Of a stretch of 64,000 nucleotides of DNA, positions 1-9,944 are shown piece after piece. Each line of letters begins with the position of its first letter. The first letter of the stretch is position 1. The stretch comes from Peribacillus muralis (GTDB lineage Bacteria; Bacillota; Bacilli; Bacillales; DSM-1321). The position numbers and the translations under genes are program-made. The DNA lies in assembly GCF_001645685.2 (NCBI RefSeq), contig NZ_CP017080.1:1664001-1728000 (forward strand). Direction: 5' to 3'. The notes below the pieces were generated by a model. The model saw nothing but the letters and a program-made list of their open reading frames with translations. It searched no databases and had not been told where the DNA came from.

Positions 1-1
1 G

Positions 2-112
2 GCAAGGTCTTTATATGATCAGGCAGAATTGGGTCAGGCGATACCCGAAGAGTTCTTTAAGGCGGTTGCTGAAATACTGGCCTTTGTATATAAAACCAAA
101 GGTAAGCTGTAA
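2..112 (+). CDS. flhB: Flagellar export apparatus protein FlhB, C-terminal end (partial)
   Basis: The window opens inside a reading frame whose last 36 codons end with a stop at 110-112. The tail contains an ARSLYD stretch followed by a GQAIPEEFFKAVAEILAFVY segment, which matches the end of the FlhB cytoplasmic domain. FlhB is a membrane component of the flagellar type III export gate and controls substrate-class switching. It lies 38 nt upstream of flhA, the usual fla/che order. Only the tail is visible, so membrane segments and the autocleavage site cannot be checked. Confidence 0.85.
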   Translation, partial: ARSLYDQAELGQAIPEEFFKAVAEILAFVYKTKGKL

Positions 113-150
113 AGAAGTAACAAGCAACCTGTTAGTTAGGAGAGAAAAAC

Positions 151-2187
151 ATGCGAGCAAGAGATTTAGTTGTTATATCGAGCGTCATCATGATTGTTGC
201 CATGTTGGTCATTCCATTGCCGACATGGTTGTTAAGTATTTTACTCCTTTTAAACATCTCTCTTGCGCTGCTGGTTCTATTGACAACGATGAATATGAAA
301 GAACCCCTTGAATTCTCAATCTTCCCTTCGCTGCTCCTTTTACTGACATTATTCAGGCTGGGGTTGAATGTTTCCACGACACGTGCCATTTTGACCTATG
401 GAGATGCTGGAGGCGTTGTAGAAACCTTTGGGTCGTTCGTAGTCGGAGGCAATGTACTTGTAGGATTAGTTGTATTCATCATTTTGGTCATCATCAATTT
501 CATCGTCATCACGAAAGGCTCGGAACGCGTCTCGGAGGTTGCTGCCAGGTTTACGCTGGATGCGATGCCAGGGAAACAGATGGCCATTGACGCGGATTTG
601 AATGCAGGGATGATCTCCGAAACGGAAGCTCGTGCCCGAAGGGACAAGATAAGTAACGAGGCAGACTTTTATGGCTCGATGGATGGTGCGAGTAAGTTTG
701 TTAAAGGGGATGCAATTGCTGGGATCATCATTGTCATCATTAACTTGATTTTTGGGATGGTCATCGGCGTCATGCAATTGGATATGAGTTTTGCGGAATC
801 TGCCACACATTTTTCCATGTTATCCGTTGGTGATGGAATCGTCAGTCAGGTGCCAGCCTTATTAATTTCCACAGCTACAGGAATAGTCGTTACCAGGGCA
901 GCCTCGAATGGCAATCTTGGTGCGGATATTGTCGAACAGCTATTTCAATTTCCGAAAATGCTTTACCTGACGGCAGCGACCATATTCCTGCTAGGATTAT
1001 TCACTCCCATTTCCGACTTATTTACTTTGCCGATCGCAGCTTTATTAGTTATTGGCGGTTATACCATTTCAAGGATACCGAAGCAGGACGAAAGTGAAAT
1101 TCAGGAGATGGAAGAAGTGCTGGAAACGGATGAAATGAAAAGTCCGGAAAGTGTCGTTAACCTGTTAAGTGTTGACCCGATCGAATTCGAGTTTGGATAT
1201 GGACTGATTCCTCTTGCAGATGCCAATCAAGGGGGAGACCTGCTGGATCGTGTCGTCATGATCCGCAGACAGCTTGCCATTGAATTGGGACTCGTCATTC
1301 CCGTAGTCAGGATACGGGATAACATTCAGTTGAATCCAAATGAGTATCGTTTGAAAATTAAGGGAAGTGTCATGGCAAAAGGGGAATTGCTGCTTAACCA
1401 TTTCTTGGCCATGAGTCCGGGGATGGAGGATGATTCGATAGAAGGGATCGATACGATCGAACCTTCCTTTGGCTTACCTGCCAAATGGATCACGGATGAT
1501 ATGAAGGAACACGCCGAGATGATGGGGTATACAGTCGTTGACCCTCCGAGTGTAGTTTCCACACACTTGACGGAAGTCATAAAGGCCAATGCTCAGGATC
1601 TGCTGGGCCGGCAGGAAACGAAGCAATTGATCGATCACCTCCGTGAATCTTCACCAATCCTTGTAGAGGAAGTCACACCTAACCCATTATCGATAGGTGA
1701 TGTGCAAAAAGTGTTGGCGAAGCTATTGAAGGAAAAGGTGTCGATAAGGAATCTACCGATCATTTTCGAAACACTTGCTGATTATGGAAAACTATCCACT
1801 GACACGGATTTACTTACTGAATATGTGAGGCAGAATTTAGCAAGGCAAATTACAAATTCCTTTATTAACGATGAGAATAAAATTAAAGTGATAACCTTAT
1901 CGGGGAAAGTGGAAAAAAACATCGCTGATGGAGTTCAGCAAACTGAACATGGTAACTATTTATCACTTGATCCAACCATATCGCAATCCATATTGGAGGC
2001 AATTGCAGCCAAATTGGAGGAACTGACATTAATGGATCACCAACCGATCTTACTCTGTTCCCCGGCAGTGCGCATGTATGCCCGCCAATTAATTGAACGT
2101 TATTTTCCCAATGTACCGGTTCTTTCTTATAATGAACTCGAATCCAACGTAGAAGTACAAAGTGTAGGGGTGGTGAATATCGATTGA
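151..2187 (+). CDS. flhA: Flagellar biosynthesis protein FlhA
   Basis: This 678-residue protein is the major export-gate subunit of the flagellar type III secretion apparatus. The N-terminal half (about residues 5-310) carries multiple hydrophobic membrane segments. It includes the cytoplasmic loop with the motif MPGKQMAIDADLNAG, typical of the FlhA/InvA family. Residues from about 330 to the end form the soluble domain that docks chaperone-substrate complexes. The ATG at 151 is preceded by AGGAGAG. The last four bases (TTGA, 2184-2187) overlap the TTG start of flhF, suggesting translational coupling. Length is as expected for Bacillus FlhA. Confidence 0.97.
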   Translation: MRARDLVVISSVIMIVAMLVIPLPTWLLSILLLLNISLALLVLLTTMNMKEPLEFSIFPSLLLLLTLFRLGLNVSTTRAILTYGDAGGVVETFGSFVVGGNVLVGLVVFIILVIINFIVITKGSERVSEVAARFTLDAMPGKQMAIDADLNAGMISETEARARRDKISNEADFYGSMDGASKFVKGDAIAGIIIVIINLIFGMVIGVMQLDMSFAESATHFSMLSVGDGIVSQVPALLISTATGIVVTRAASNGNLGADIVEQLFQFPKMLYLTAATIFLLGLFTPISDLFTLPIAALLVIGGYTISRIPKQDESEIQEMEEVLETDEMKSPESVVNLLSVDPIEFEFGYGLIPLADANQGGDLLDRVVMIRRQLAIELGLVIPVVRIRDNIQLNPNEYRLKIKGSVMAKGELLLNHFLAMSPGMEDDSIEGIDTIEPSFGLPAKWITDDMKEHAEMMGYTVVDPPSVVSTHLTEVIKANAQDLLGRQETKQLIDHLRESSPILVEEVTPNPLSIGDVQKVLAKLLKEKVSIRNLPIIFETLADYGKLSTDTDLLTEYVRQNLARQITNSFINDENKIKVITLSGKVEKNIADGVQQTEHGNYLSLDPTISQSILEAIAAKLEELTLMDHQPILLCSPAVRMYARQLIERYFPNVPVLSYNELESNVEVQSVGVVNID

Positions 2188-3338
2188 AGGTGAAGAAATA
2201 TTTGGCCCCATCAATGACCGAGGCGATGAAGCGAATTAGGGTGGAGCTAGGAAGTGAGGCGGTCATCTTAAGCTCAAAAGCTGTATATAAAGGCGGTTTC
2301 CTAGGTTTATTCAAGAAGAGGAATATAGAAGTCATTGCGGCGATCGACCCAGTTTCCGCTCCTCTTCAAACGGTAACCAAGCAAAAAAAGAAGAAGCTAC
2401 CTTCCGTTCCGCAACTGGAAAGTCAAGTGCCTTATGCTGATGAATCCGGGGGAAATGCCGAGTTATTAAAAGAAATAGAAGGTTTGAAAGACATGATCAA
2501 TCGGATACAAATCAATTCGTCAGATCGAAAATATCCAGAGTTACTTCAGAAGCCTTCTGATTACTTAACCGAGCAGGAAGTCGATCCATCACTGCGGTCA
2601 AAAATCATGGATGAATTACTTGAAAAATGGTTCGCGTCCAAACAAAGATCGACAGTTGAAGAAGTACAAGGCTGGTTGGAAGAATCGATGCTGGCGATTT
2701 TGGATCAGGTTGAGAATGGAAAACCAGGGCTGCAGAAGAAATATATCAATATTGTTGGACCGACAGGGGTGGGCAAAACAACGACTCTTGCTAAGGTAGC
2801 TGCAGAAACCATGTTGAAGCATGATTTAAAGGTAGCTTTCATTACGACGGACACGTACAGGATTGCGGCTATAGATCAGCTTAAGACGTATGCGAAGATT
2901 TTAAACGTACCGATCGAAGTGGCTTATAATTTGGAAGATTTCAAACGGGCTACAGAACGTTTCTCCCATTATGATTATGTTTTCATAGATACAGCCGGGA
3001 GGAATTTCCGCAATCCGCAGTATGTCAAAGATCTAAATGATATCATTCATTTTACGGAAGAGATGGAAACCTATTTAGTGTTGTCCTTAACTTCCAAGCA
3101 AAAAGATATGGAAGATATTTATCGTCAGTTTGCAGCCATACCGATAAAACAGGTGATATTTACGAAAGCGGATGAAACTTCCACTTTCGGTGCCATCTTT
3201 AATTTCATATACACGCATAAATTGGGAGCTGCTTATATAACGAATGGACAAAATGTACCGGATGACATGGAAATTGCTACATCATCTCAGCTATTGAAAA
3301 TGGCTCTTGAGGCAAAAAAATATGAAAGATCAAGCTGA
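2184..3338 (+). CDS. flhF: Flagellar SRP-like GTPase FlhF
   Basis: FlhF is an SRP-family GTPase that governs the number and placement of flagella, working with FlhG. The product has 384 residues: a basic N-terminal B domain (about 1-110), then an N domain and a G domain. Motifs are the P-loop GPTGVGKTTT near residue 192, TTDTYRIAA, DTAGRN and TKADE. The start is TTG at 2184, embedded in the flhA stop. The 3' end overlaps flhG by 17 nt. The B domain is rich in lysine around residues 66-71. Nothing indicates truncation. Confidence 0.96.
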   Translation: MKVKKYLAPSMTEAMKRIRVELGSEAVILSSKAVYKGGFLGLFKKRNIEVIAAIDPVSAPLQTVTKQKKKKLPSVPQLESQVPYADESGGNAELLKEIEGLKDMINRIQINSSDRKYPELLQKPSDYLTEQEVDPSLRSKIMDELLEKWFASKQRSTVEEVQGWLEESMLAILDQVENGKPGLQKKYINIVGPTGVGKTTTLAKVAAETMLKHDLKVAFITTDTYRIAAIDQLKTYAKILNVPIEVAYNLEDFKRATERFSHYDYVFIDTAGRNFRNPQYVKDLNDIIHFTEEMETYLVLSLTSKQKDMEDIYRQFAAIPIKQVIFTKADETSTFGAIFNFIYTHKLGAAYITNGQNVPDDMEIATSSQLLKMALEAKKYERSS

Positions 3339-4188
3339 GAACTTACGAAGAAGATTGGAAGCACGCCAAAATCAAAAAATGGCAAGAACCATTGCCGTTT
3401 TAAGTGGCAAGGGCGGTGTTGGCAAGTCAAACTTTTCTTTGAATTTTTCGATTGCCTTATCCAAAATGGGAAAAAGGGTATTGTTGTTCGATATGGATAT
3501 CGGCATGGGGAATATAGATATATTGATCGGGGGGCACTCCCCCTACAATATTATCGATTTCTTTGAAAATGGCCGTAGTCTGGAGGAAATCATTACTGCA
3601 GGTTCTGGGGATATTTCAATCATCACTGGCGGAACGGGCCTGATGAATCTCTTTTCACTTGATGAAGGGAAGTACGCGCGTTTTAATGAAGAATTCAGTT
3701 CACTGATGGCGAACTACGATTATATATTATTTGATATGGGTGCGGGCATCACTCATGATTCGATGAAATTCCTTTTATGTGTCGATGAATTAGTCGTTAT
3801 TACCACACCAGAGCCGACTTCCATAACGGATGCATACTCAGCAATGAAATATATTCATTCCATTAAAAAAGAGATTCCGTGTTTCCTAGTTTGCAACAGG
3901 GTTTTCACAAATAAGGAAGGGAAAGATACCATTAAGCGGCTGCAAAATGCCTTCAAGAAATTTTTGGATCTTGAAACGGTTGGACTAGGTTATTTACCAG
4001 ACGACAGAATCGTTTCAAAAGCCGTTTCCGAACAAATGCCCTTTATCCTTTTCGATTCTGAAGCTGATGTATCCAAAGCCATGGTGGACATTGCGACGAG
4101 ATATGCCAATCATTCGTTTGGGGAAAAATTGACTTTGCCCAAAAGCCATTTCCTCAGAAATATGAAGAGATATTTTCTTGGAAAGTAG
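3322..4188 (+). CDS. flhG: Flagellar number regulator FlhG (YlxH), MinD/ParA-type ATPase
   Basis: This MinD-family ATPase partners FlhF and stimulates its GTPase activity. The deviant Walker A motif SGKGGVGKS lies at about residues 28-36, followed by LLFDMDIGMGNIDILIG and a Walker B-like YILFDMGAG. The N-terminal segment MKDQAENLRRRLEAR resembles the activator helix that touches FlhF. I chose the ATG at 3322 (288 residues), with GAGG 9 nt upstream, rather than an in-frame TTG at 3307. The reading frame overlaps the end of flhF. Confidence 0.94.
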   Translation: MKDQAENLRRRLEARQNQKMARTIAVLSGKGGVGKSNFSLNFSIALSKMGKRVLLFDMDIGMGNIDILIGGHSPYNIIDFFENGRSLEEIITAGSGDISIITGGTGLMNLFSLDEGKYARFNEEFSSLMANYDYILFDMGAGITHDSMKFLLCVDELVVITTPEPTSITDAYSAMKYIHSIKKEIPCFLVCNRVFTNKEGKDTIKRLQNAFKKFLDLETVGLGYLPDDRIVSKAVSEQMPFILFDSEADVSKAMVDIATRYANHSFGEKLTLPKSHFLRNMKRYFLGK

Positions 4189-4198
4189 GTCTCATTAC

Positions 4199-5296
4199 AT
4201 GGATAAAGTAAAAGTATTGATAGTGGATGATTCTGCGTTCATGAGAAAGTTAATTTCAGAGTTTTTAGGGGAAGAGAGTGACATAGAGGTCATCGGAACT
4301 GCGAGAAACGGAAAAGACGCGTTAGAAAAAATCAAGGCTTTAAAACCCGATGTCGTGACCATGGATGTGGAGATGCCGGTTATGGACGGTCTGCAAGCTT
4401 TGAACTTGATCATGAATGTATGTCCAACCCCCGTGGTCATGTTATCAAGCACAACGAAGGTAGGTACGGATAATACATTTGCTGCCATGAGCAGTGGCGC
4501 CTTTGATTTTGTGGCTAAGCCTTCCGGTGCGATTTCGCTGGATTTACATAAAATCAAAAAGGAGCTTCATGAAAAAGTTATGGCAGCAAGTCGGGCAAAT
4601 GTTCACAAATTACGAAAAAATGCTCTGAATATAGAAAAAAGCCCTTTAGCTTGGGGGAAACATAGTAAAATAGAATTAGATGTACCGCTTAAAAAACGAA
4701 AAAGCGAAAGAAATTGGTCCAATGGAAATGATAAGGTGATTATCATTGGCACATCCACAGGAGGACCGAGAGCCTTACAGACTGTCTTGACAGGTCTTCC
4801 CGGCGATATCGATGCGCCCATTCTTGTAGTCCAGCATATGCCACCCGGTTTCACCCATTCTTTGGCTGCCCGCCTAAATTCATTATGTGAGATACACGTG
4901 AAGGAAGCTGAAGAAGGGGACCTGATCCAAAAGGGTATAGCCTACATCGCTCCAGGTGGTTTTCACTTGAAAGTGAGAAAAGCTGCAATGAATTGGATTG
5001 TTCATTTAGATAAATCGGAATTGCGTAATGGACACCGGCCGTCTGTGGATGTGCTCTTTGAATCGGTAAGCGAAATGGATGAATATGCGAAGATAGCGGT
5101 TATCATGACCGGAATGGGAATGGATGGGTCGAATGGGCTTAAGAGGCTTAAACAAAGAGGCTTTTCAAAAGCGATAGCTGAATCACAGGAGACATCGATC
5201 GTGTTTGGTATGCCGAAGGCGGCAATCAATACGAATTTAATAGATAGCATAGAGGACGTAGAAAAAATAGCTAAAGCGATAAAGGGCTATTTCTAA
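4199..5296 (+). CDS. cheB: Chemotaxis protein-glutamate methylesterase CheB
   Basis: CheB removes methyl groups from chemoreceptors (and can deamidate glutamines) after phosphorylation by CheA. The 365-residue product has an N-terminal receiver domain with acidic D10-D11 and phospho-acceptor D56 (in VVTMDVEMP). A linker precedes the methylesterase domain, whose catalytic triad motifs are GTSTGGPRAL (Ser), VVQHMPPGFT (His) and MTGMGMDGSNG (Asp). The ATG at 4199 gives MDKVKVLIVDDSAFMRK, matching the family start; an upstream in-frame TTG at 4178 would add an unsupported extension. A weak AGTAGG lies about 9 nt before the ATG. Confidence 0.96.
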   Translation: MDKVKVLIVDDSAFMRKLISEFLGEESDIEVIGTARNGKDALEKIKALKPDVVTMDVEMPVMDGLQALNLIMNVCPTPVVMLSSTTKVGTDNTFAAMSSGAFDFVAKPSGAISLDLHKIKKELHEKVMAASRANVHKLRKNALNIEKSPLAWGKHSKIELDVPLKKRKSERNWSNGNDKVIIIGTSTGGPRALQTVLTGLPGDIDAPILVVQHMPPGFTHSLAARLNSLCEIHVKEAEEGDLIQKGIAYIAPGGFHLKVRKAAMNWIVHLDKSELRNGHRPSVDVLFESVSEMDEYAKIAVIMTGMGMDGSNGLKRLKQRGFSKAIAESQETSIVFGMPKAAINTNLIDSIEDVEKIAKAIKGYF

Positions 5297-5316
5297 CTCG
5301 TGGGGGTGGAGATTAT

Positions 5317-7368
5317 ATGGATATGAATCAGTATCTAGAGGTATTTATAGAAGAAAGCAAAGAACATCTGCAAACAGCAAGCGAACAGTTGCTGGTACTT
5401 GAGAAGAACCCGGAAGACCTCTCGATTGTAAACGAAATCTTTCGTTCCGCCCATACCCTGAAAGGGATGTCCGCAACTATGGGGTATGAGGATTTGGCTA
5501 ATTTAACCCATAAAATGGAGAATGTTTTGGATGCGATCCGCAACAGCCAAATTACGCTTACTCCTGAAGTATTTGATGTGATATTTTTAGCCGTAGATGA
5601 TCTGGAAGCGATGGTCATGTCCATTGCAGAAGGTGGAGATGGAAAAAGAGATGTATCAAAGGTTGTCCATCAGCTGGATTTGATTGAAAAAGGAGAATCA
5701 CCGATCTCAACCTCGGCTGTAGAAGTTGCTGCTACTTCTGCCGTTCTTGATACGGAAGAAATGATTGAGGGGGAGTATGATGAATTCGAATGGACCGTTC
5801 TTCAGCAGTCCAAAGAGCAAGGATTCAACAGCTTTGAAATTACAATTGCATTGCGTGCAGACTGTCTGTTAAAAGCTGCCCGGGTGTTCATGGTTTTTGA
5901 AGTACTTGAAAAATCCGGTGAAGTCATCAAATCCCAACCACCTGTCGAACTTCTGGAAGAAGAGCAGTTCGATCAGCAATTCACGGTAACGATGATAACC
6001 AAAGAGTCAAGTGAAGAGCTAAAGAATGAAATCATGAAGGTTTCAGAAGTGGATAACGTCGTAATGCATACCCTTGATCTTGAAGGGGTGCGGCATGCGG
6101 TCAACGTAAAAGAGGATCAAATTGCTGGAATGGATAACGAGGAACAAACGGCAGATAATGCAATTATGCTTTCAAGCGATGTTAAAGAAAAGAAAAAACA
6201 GCCTTCCGTTAAACCTGCATCAAGCAAGACAATCCGGGTGAACATTGAACGTCTTGATATATTAATGAATTTATTCGAGGAGCTTGTAATCGATCGAGGC
6301 AGGCTGGATCAAATTTCTAATGATTTGGACAATCAGGAGCTGCATGAAACAGTGGAAAGGATGTCCCGTATAACAAGCGATTTACAAACAATCGTTTTGA
6401 ATATGCGGATGGTGCCTGTGGAGACGGTATTCAATCGCTTTCCAAAAATGGTCCGCCAATTAGCGAGGGATTTAAACAAGAAAGTTGAATTGGAAATAAC
6501 GGGAGCGGAAACCGAGCTTGATCGCACCGTCATCGATGAAATTGGCGATCCGCTCGTTCATTTATTAAGAAATGCCATGGATCATGGAATTGAAACACCT
6601 GAAGAACGTCTGGCGAAAGGAAAGACCGAAGAAGGGAAAATCCATTTAAAAGCGTATCACAGCGGAAATCATGTATTCATCGAAATCGATGATGATGGGG
6701 CAGGCATTAATAAAGAGCGAGTTTTGAACAAGGCGCTTTCCAATGGAATTGTAACGAGGGAAACGGCAGGCACTTTAACAGACAAGCAAATCTATGAATT
6801 GATATTCGCCTCTGGCTTCTCGACAGCTGAAACCATTTCGGATGTATCAGGACGAGGAGTGGGACTGGATGTAGTGAAAAATACGATCGAGTCTTTGGGC
6901 GGCTCTGTCACAATTGATTCAAAAGAGGACGAAGGGTCGATTTTCCTTATTCAGCTTCCCCTTACATTGTCGATTATTTCAGTGATGCTGGTTGCCATCC
7001 AAAATGAAAAATATGCAATACCGCTTTCTTCCATTATAGAGACCGCGATCATAAAAAAAGAAGATATATTGAACGCCCATAATCAACAAGTAATAGACTT
7101 CAGAGGCAAAGTGCTTCCGCTTCTATTCCTTAAAGATATTTTTGAAGTGCCGATTAGTCAGGCTGAGGAAGAGTTCCTCTCAGTGGTCATTGTAAGGAAG
7201 GGCGACAAATTAGCAGGATTGGTCGTAGATTCATTTATCGGGCAGCTTGAGGTGGTCTTGAAATCACTCGGGAATTATTTGACAAGTGCCTTTGCAATAT
7301 CGGGAGCAACGATTCTTGGTGATGGCCAAGTAGCTTTAATCATAGATTGCAACACATTGATTCATTGA
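5317..7368 (+). CDS. cheA: Chemotaxis histidine kinase CheA
   Basis: CheA is the kinase that senses receptor state and phosphorylates CheY and CheB. The 683-residue protein has the full layout. An HPt domain carries phospho-His46 in RSAHTLKGMSATMGY. A P2-like region lies near residues 150-260. The dimerisation helix pair lies near residues 310-360. The ATPase domain has N box HLLRNAMDHGIE, G1 DDDGAGIN and G2 GRGVGLDVV. The C-terminal regulatory domain is CheW-like. The ATG at 5317 has GGGGGTGGAG upstream. The 110-nt gap to cheW holds no gene. Confidence 0.97.
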   Translation: MDMNQYLEVFIEESKEHLQTASEQLLVLEKNPEDLSIVNEIFRSAHTLKGMSATMGYEDLANLTHKMENVLDAIRNSQITLTPEVFDVIFLAVDDLEAMVMSIAEGGDGKRDVSKVVHQLDLIEKGESPISTSAVEVAATSAVLDTEEMIEGEYDEFEWTVLQQSKEQGFNSFEITIALRADCLLKAARVFMVFEVLEKSGEVIKSQPPVELLEEEQFDQQFTVTMITKESSEELKNEIMKVSEVDNVVMHTLDLEGVRHAVNVKEDQIAGMDNEEQTADNAIMLSSDVKEKKKQPSVKPASSKTIRVNIERLDILMNLFEELVIDRGRLDQISNDLDNQELHETVERMSRITSDLQTIVLNMRMVPVETVFNRFPKMVRQLARDLNKKVELEITGAETELDRTVIDEIGDPLVHLLRNAMDHGIETPEERLAKGKTEEGKIHLKAYHSGNHVFIEIDDDGAGINKERVLNKALSNGIVTRETAGTLTDKQIYELIFASGFSTAETISDVSGRGVGLDVVKNTIESLGGSVTIDSKEDEGSIFLIQLPLTLSIISVMLVAIQNEKYAIPLSSIIETAIIKKEDILNAHNQQVIDFRGKVLPLLFLKDIFEVPISQAEEEFLSVVIVRKGDKLAGLVVDSFIGQLEVVLKSLGNYLTSAFAISGATILGDGQVALIIDCNTLIH

Positions 7369-7478
7369 TTGATGCGGCCAGGCAGGGAAATGGGATACTG
7401 GCTTTGGCATGTTGCATTCAGGATATCGGCAAGCTGTCAACTTGCACACTTGAATTTTTTTAAAGAGGAGGGTAATGG

Positions 7479-7934
7479 ATGTCGCAGGAAATGAAAGTGA
7501 TCGTATTCAAAATTAAAGATAAAGAGTATGCCATTCCAGTTGATAAGGTCAGTGGAATTGAAAAGCTTTTGCATATTACGAGAGTTCCGAAGGCAGTCCG
7601 GTTCGTTAAGGGCGTAATAAATTTAAGGGGCGTCATCACGCCGATTATTGATTTGAGGGTGCGCTTTGGGTTCGAAGAGGTGGAGTATGATGATTCTACG
7701 AGGATCATCATCGTCATTCTCGATGATATGGAAGTGGGGTTGATAGTGGACTCTGCCAATGATGTTCTGGATATTCCAGTGAATAGTATTGAACCGCAGC
7801 CTGAAGTGGTTGGTCATTTGGCTTCTGAATACATAAGCGGAGTGGCAAAGATTGACAAACGGCTGCTCGTGTTAATTAATTTGGAAAATGCTTTAAGTCT
7901 AGAAGTGACTGAAAATATATTAAAAGAAGGATAA
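7479..7934 (+). CDS. cheW: Chemotaxis coupling protein CheW
   Basis: CheW is the adaptor linking chemoreceptors to CheA. The 151-residue product is a single CheW/SH3-like domain, with KEYAIPVDKVSGIEKL near the N-terminus and the conserved VKGVINLRGVITPIIDLR around residues 43-60. The ATG at 7479 is preceded by GAGGAGGG at 7465-7472. cheC follows after only 4 nt, so the two are co-transcribed. Confidence 0.96.
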   Translation: MSQEMKVIVFKIKDKEYAIPVDKVSGIEKLLHITRVPKAVRFVKGVINLRGVITPIIDLRVRFGFEEVEYDDSTRIIIVILDDMEVGLIVDSANDVLDIPVNSIEPQPEVVGHLASEYISGVAKIDKRLLVLINLENALSLEVTENILKEG

Positions 7935-7938
7935 TGAT

Positions 7939-8577
7939 ATGTCATTCATTGAAAAAATCAGTCCTCTCCAACTTGATATTCTGAAGGAAATTGGCAATAT
8001 AGGTGCAGGGAATGCAGCAACTTCGCTTTCGGCCATCCTGAATAGGAAAATTGATATGAATGTTCCTACAGCCCGAATCGTATCCTTCGATGAAATGATG
8101 GAAATCGCAGGCGGCGCCGATCACGTCGTCGCCAGCGTTTTCCTTAGGATAGAAGGTGATGTTTCCGGGAGTATGTTTTTTGTTCTTTCACTTCCAGTAG
8201 CTCAATACTTGATTCGGGAGATGGCCGGTGATTCAGCCTTTTCAATAGAAAGCACACCACATGCCGAGCTGGCGCTTTCCTGCCTGCAGGAATTGGGGAA
8301 TATTCTATCCGGATCTTATCTTTCATCTTTAGCTGATTTCACACAACTGAATATATTTCCTTCCGTACCGGCATTGAGCATTGATATGGTAGGAGCAACA
8401 ATTAGTTATGGGTTATTGGAATTATCACAGGAAAGTGACGCAGTGATAGTCATCGATACGGTCCTTGTAAAAGATCAACTAATAGGAGATTCCATTGACG
8501 GTCATTTCTTTTTATTACCTGACCCGGAATTTTTTGAAATCATTTTCGCCGCTTTAGGGTTGACTGCTGATGACTGA
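7939..8577 (+). CDS. cheC: CheY-P phosphatase CheC
   Basis: CheC dephosphorylates CheY-P and is regulated by CheD, part of the Bacillus-type adaptation system. Both family signature repeats are present: DILKEIGNIGAGNAATSLS near residue 14 and LSCLQELGNILSGSYLSSL near residue 115. Each carries the catalytic E..N pair. Length is 212 residues, close to the B. subtilis protein. The ATG at 7939 follows the AAGAAGGATAATGAT region that includes the cheW stop. The gene overlaps cheD by 8 nt. Confidence 0.95.
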   Translation: MSFIEKISPLQLDILKEIGNIGAGNAATSLSAILNRKIDMNVPTARIVSFDEMMEIAGGADHVVASVFLRIEGDVSGSMFFVLSLPVAQYLIREMAGDSAFSIESTPHAELALSCLQELGNILSGSYLSSLADFTQLNIFPSVPALSIDMVGATISYGLLELSQESDAVIVIDTVLVKDQLIGDSIDGHFFLLPDPEFFEIIFAALGLTADD

Positions 8578-9073
8578 ATTATTAAAGGTCGAGGTCGTTA
8601 AAGTGGGGATAGCGGATATGAAGATTGTAAAGCCTCCATGCTCGATCCGTACGTCAGGCCTGGGGTCATGCGTGGGCGTTGTCGTTTATGACGAGAAAAA
8701 AGCGGTTGCGGGTTTAGTCCACGTGATGCTGCCAGATTCTTCACTGACTAAGACGGGTCAAATCAATGTAGCTAAATTTGCAGATACTGGGGTCAGGGAA
8801 TTAGTACAGTGCTTGGTTAAAGAAGGTGCGAGAATACCTTTTTTAAAAGCGAAGCTCGCTGGAGGGGCACAAATGTTTCAGTTTGCCTCCGGTGGGGATT
8901 TAATGAGAATCGGGCCGAGGAATGTAGAGGCCGTTCGGAAAGAGTTAGCTCATTTGCACATTCAAATCGTCTCCGAAGATGTAGGTGGAAATAGCGGAAG
9001 AACGATCGAATTCAATTTGAAAGATTGTTTATTGAATATCAGGACCGTCAATAAGGGAACGAAAAATATTTAG
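8570..9073 (+). CDS. cheD: Chemoreceptor glutamine deamidase CheD
   Basis: CheD deamidates receptor glutamines and binds CheC to tune CheY-P hydrolysis. The 167-residue protein shows the catalytic cysteine motif IRTSGLGSCVGVV, the histidine motif GLVHVMLPDSS, and a downstream KAKLAGGAQMFQF segment. RIGPRNVEAV and EDVGGNSGRTIEFN are typical of the C-terminal half. The ATG at 8570 lies inside the end of cheC, so translation is probably coupled. Confidence 0.96.
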   Translation: MTELLKVEVVKVGIADMKIVKPPCSIRTSGLGSCVGVVVYDEKKAVAGLVHVMLPDSSLTKTGQINVAKFADTGVRELVQCLVKEGARIPFLKAKLAGGAQMFQFASGGDLMRIGPRNVEAVRKELAHLHIQIVSEDVGGNSGRTIEFNLKDCLLNIRTVNKGTKNI

Positions 9074-9188
9074 CCCTTTGTAAAGAATGCAAAAAAAATC
9101 TTAAAAAAACTTGCAGGAAAAACATTGCTGCATCAGGGGCCTGGAGGCTGTTTGGAGCACAAAATGCATAATGTAAGGAGGATGTCCA

Positions 9189-9944
9189 ATGTCTCATCTG
9201 ACCATCGAAGAAGAACAGGTATGTTGGAAAAATTGGGTTGATTGCAGAGACCCGCACGCTGGCGACATTTTGGTAAAGAAATACATTCCGCTTGTTTCCT
9301 ATCATGTTCAACGCATTTCAGTTAGTCTTCCTAAAAATGTGAGCAGGGATGATATCAGGAGTCTCGGTATGATGGGGTTATTCGACGCCCTGGAACGATT
9401 TGATACGAAGCGTGACCTGAAGTTCGACACATATGCTTCATTTAGAATTCGCGGTGCTATTTTAGATGGATTAAGAAAAGAGGATTGGCTTCCACGAAGT
9501 GCAAGGGATAAAGCCAAAAAAATAGAGTCATCCATAGAAAAGCTAGAGCAAAAATACATGAGGAACCTTTCTCCAAGCGAAATTGCAGCAGAATTGAACA
9601 TACCTGAAGAAGATGTATATGCGGCAATACAGGGGAATTTCTTTGCAAATGTACTATCCATGGATGACCAAGAGCAGGATGATAAAGAAAGTAAGAATTT
9701 TTATATCAAGGATGAAAAAGCCGATTTGCCAGAGGAACATGTGCTACGTGAGGAACTGTACGTGGAGTTGGCAAAGGTCATTGAAACGCTTAATGAAAAG
9801 GAACAGCTGGTTTTACAGCTTTTTTATAAGGAGGAATTGACTTTGACCGAAATAGGGCAAGTAATGAGTCTCTCCACTTCACGAATTTCCCAGATCCACT
9901 CAAAAGCGATTTACAAATTAAGGAACGCAATGAAAGAGCAATAA
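9189..9944 (+). CDS. sigD: RNA polymerase sigma-D (FliA-type) factor
   Basis: Sigma-D directs RNA polymerase to late flagellar, chemotaxis and autolysin genes. The 251-residue protein has region 2 (GLFDALERFD, KFDTYASFRIRGAILDGLRKEDW), a short region 3 with the SARDKAKKIE helix, and a region 4 helix-turn-helix (LTLTEIGQVMSLSTSRISQIHSKAIYKLR). The ATG at 9189 has AAGGAGGA at 9175-9182. It lies 115 nt downstream of cheD; that gap shows no clear promoter or terminator, consistent with its place late in the fla/che operon. Confidence 0.96.
   Translation: MSHLTIEEEQVCWKNWVDCRDPHAGDILVKKYIPLVSYHVQRISVSLPKNVSRDDIRSLGMMGLFDALERFDTKRDLKFDTYASFRIRGAILDGLRKEDWLPRSARDKAKKIESSIEKLEQKYMRNLSPSEIAAELNIPEEDVYAAIQGNFFANVLSMDDQEQDDKESKNFYIKDEKADLPEEHVLREELYVELAKVIETLNEKEQLVLQLFYKEELTLTEIGQVMSLSTSRISQIHSKAIYKLRNAMKEQ

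Noticed and set aside
9074-9188. Small gene between cheD and sigD
   Set aside because: All frames are short and interrupted; only the sigD ribosome binding site is convincing.
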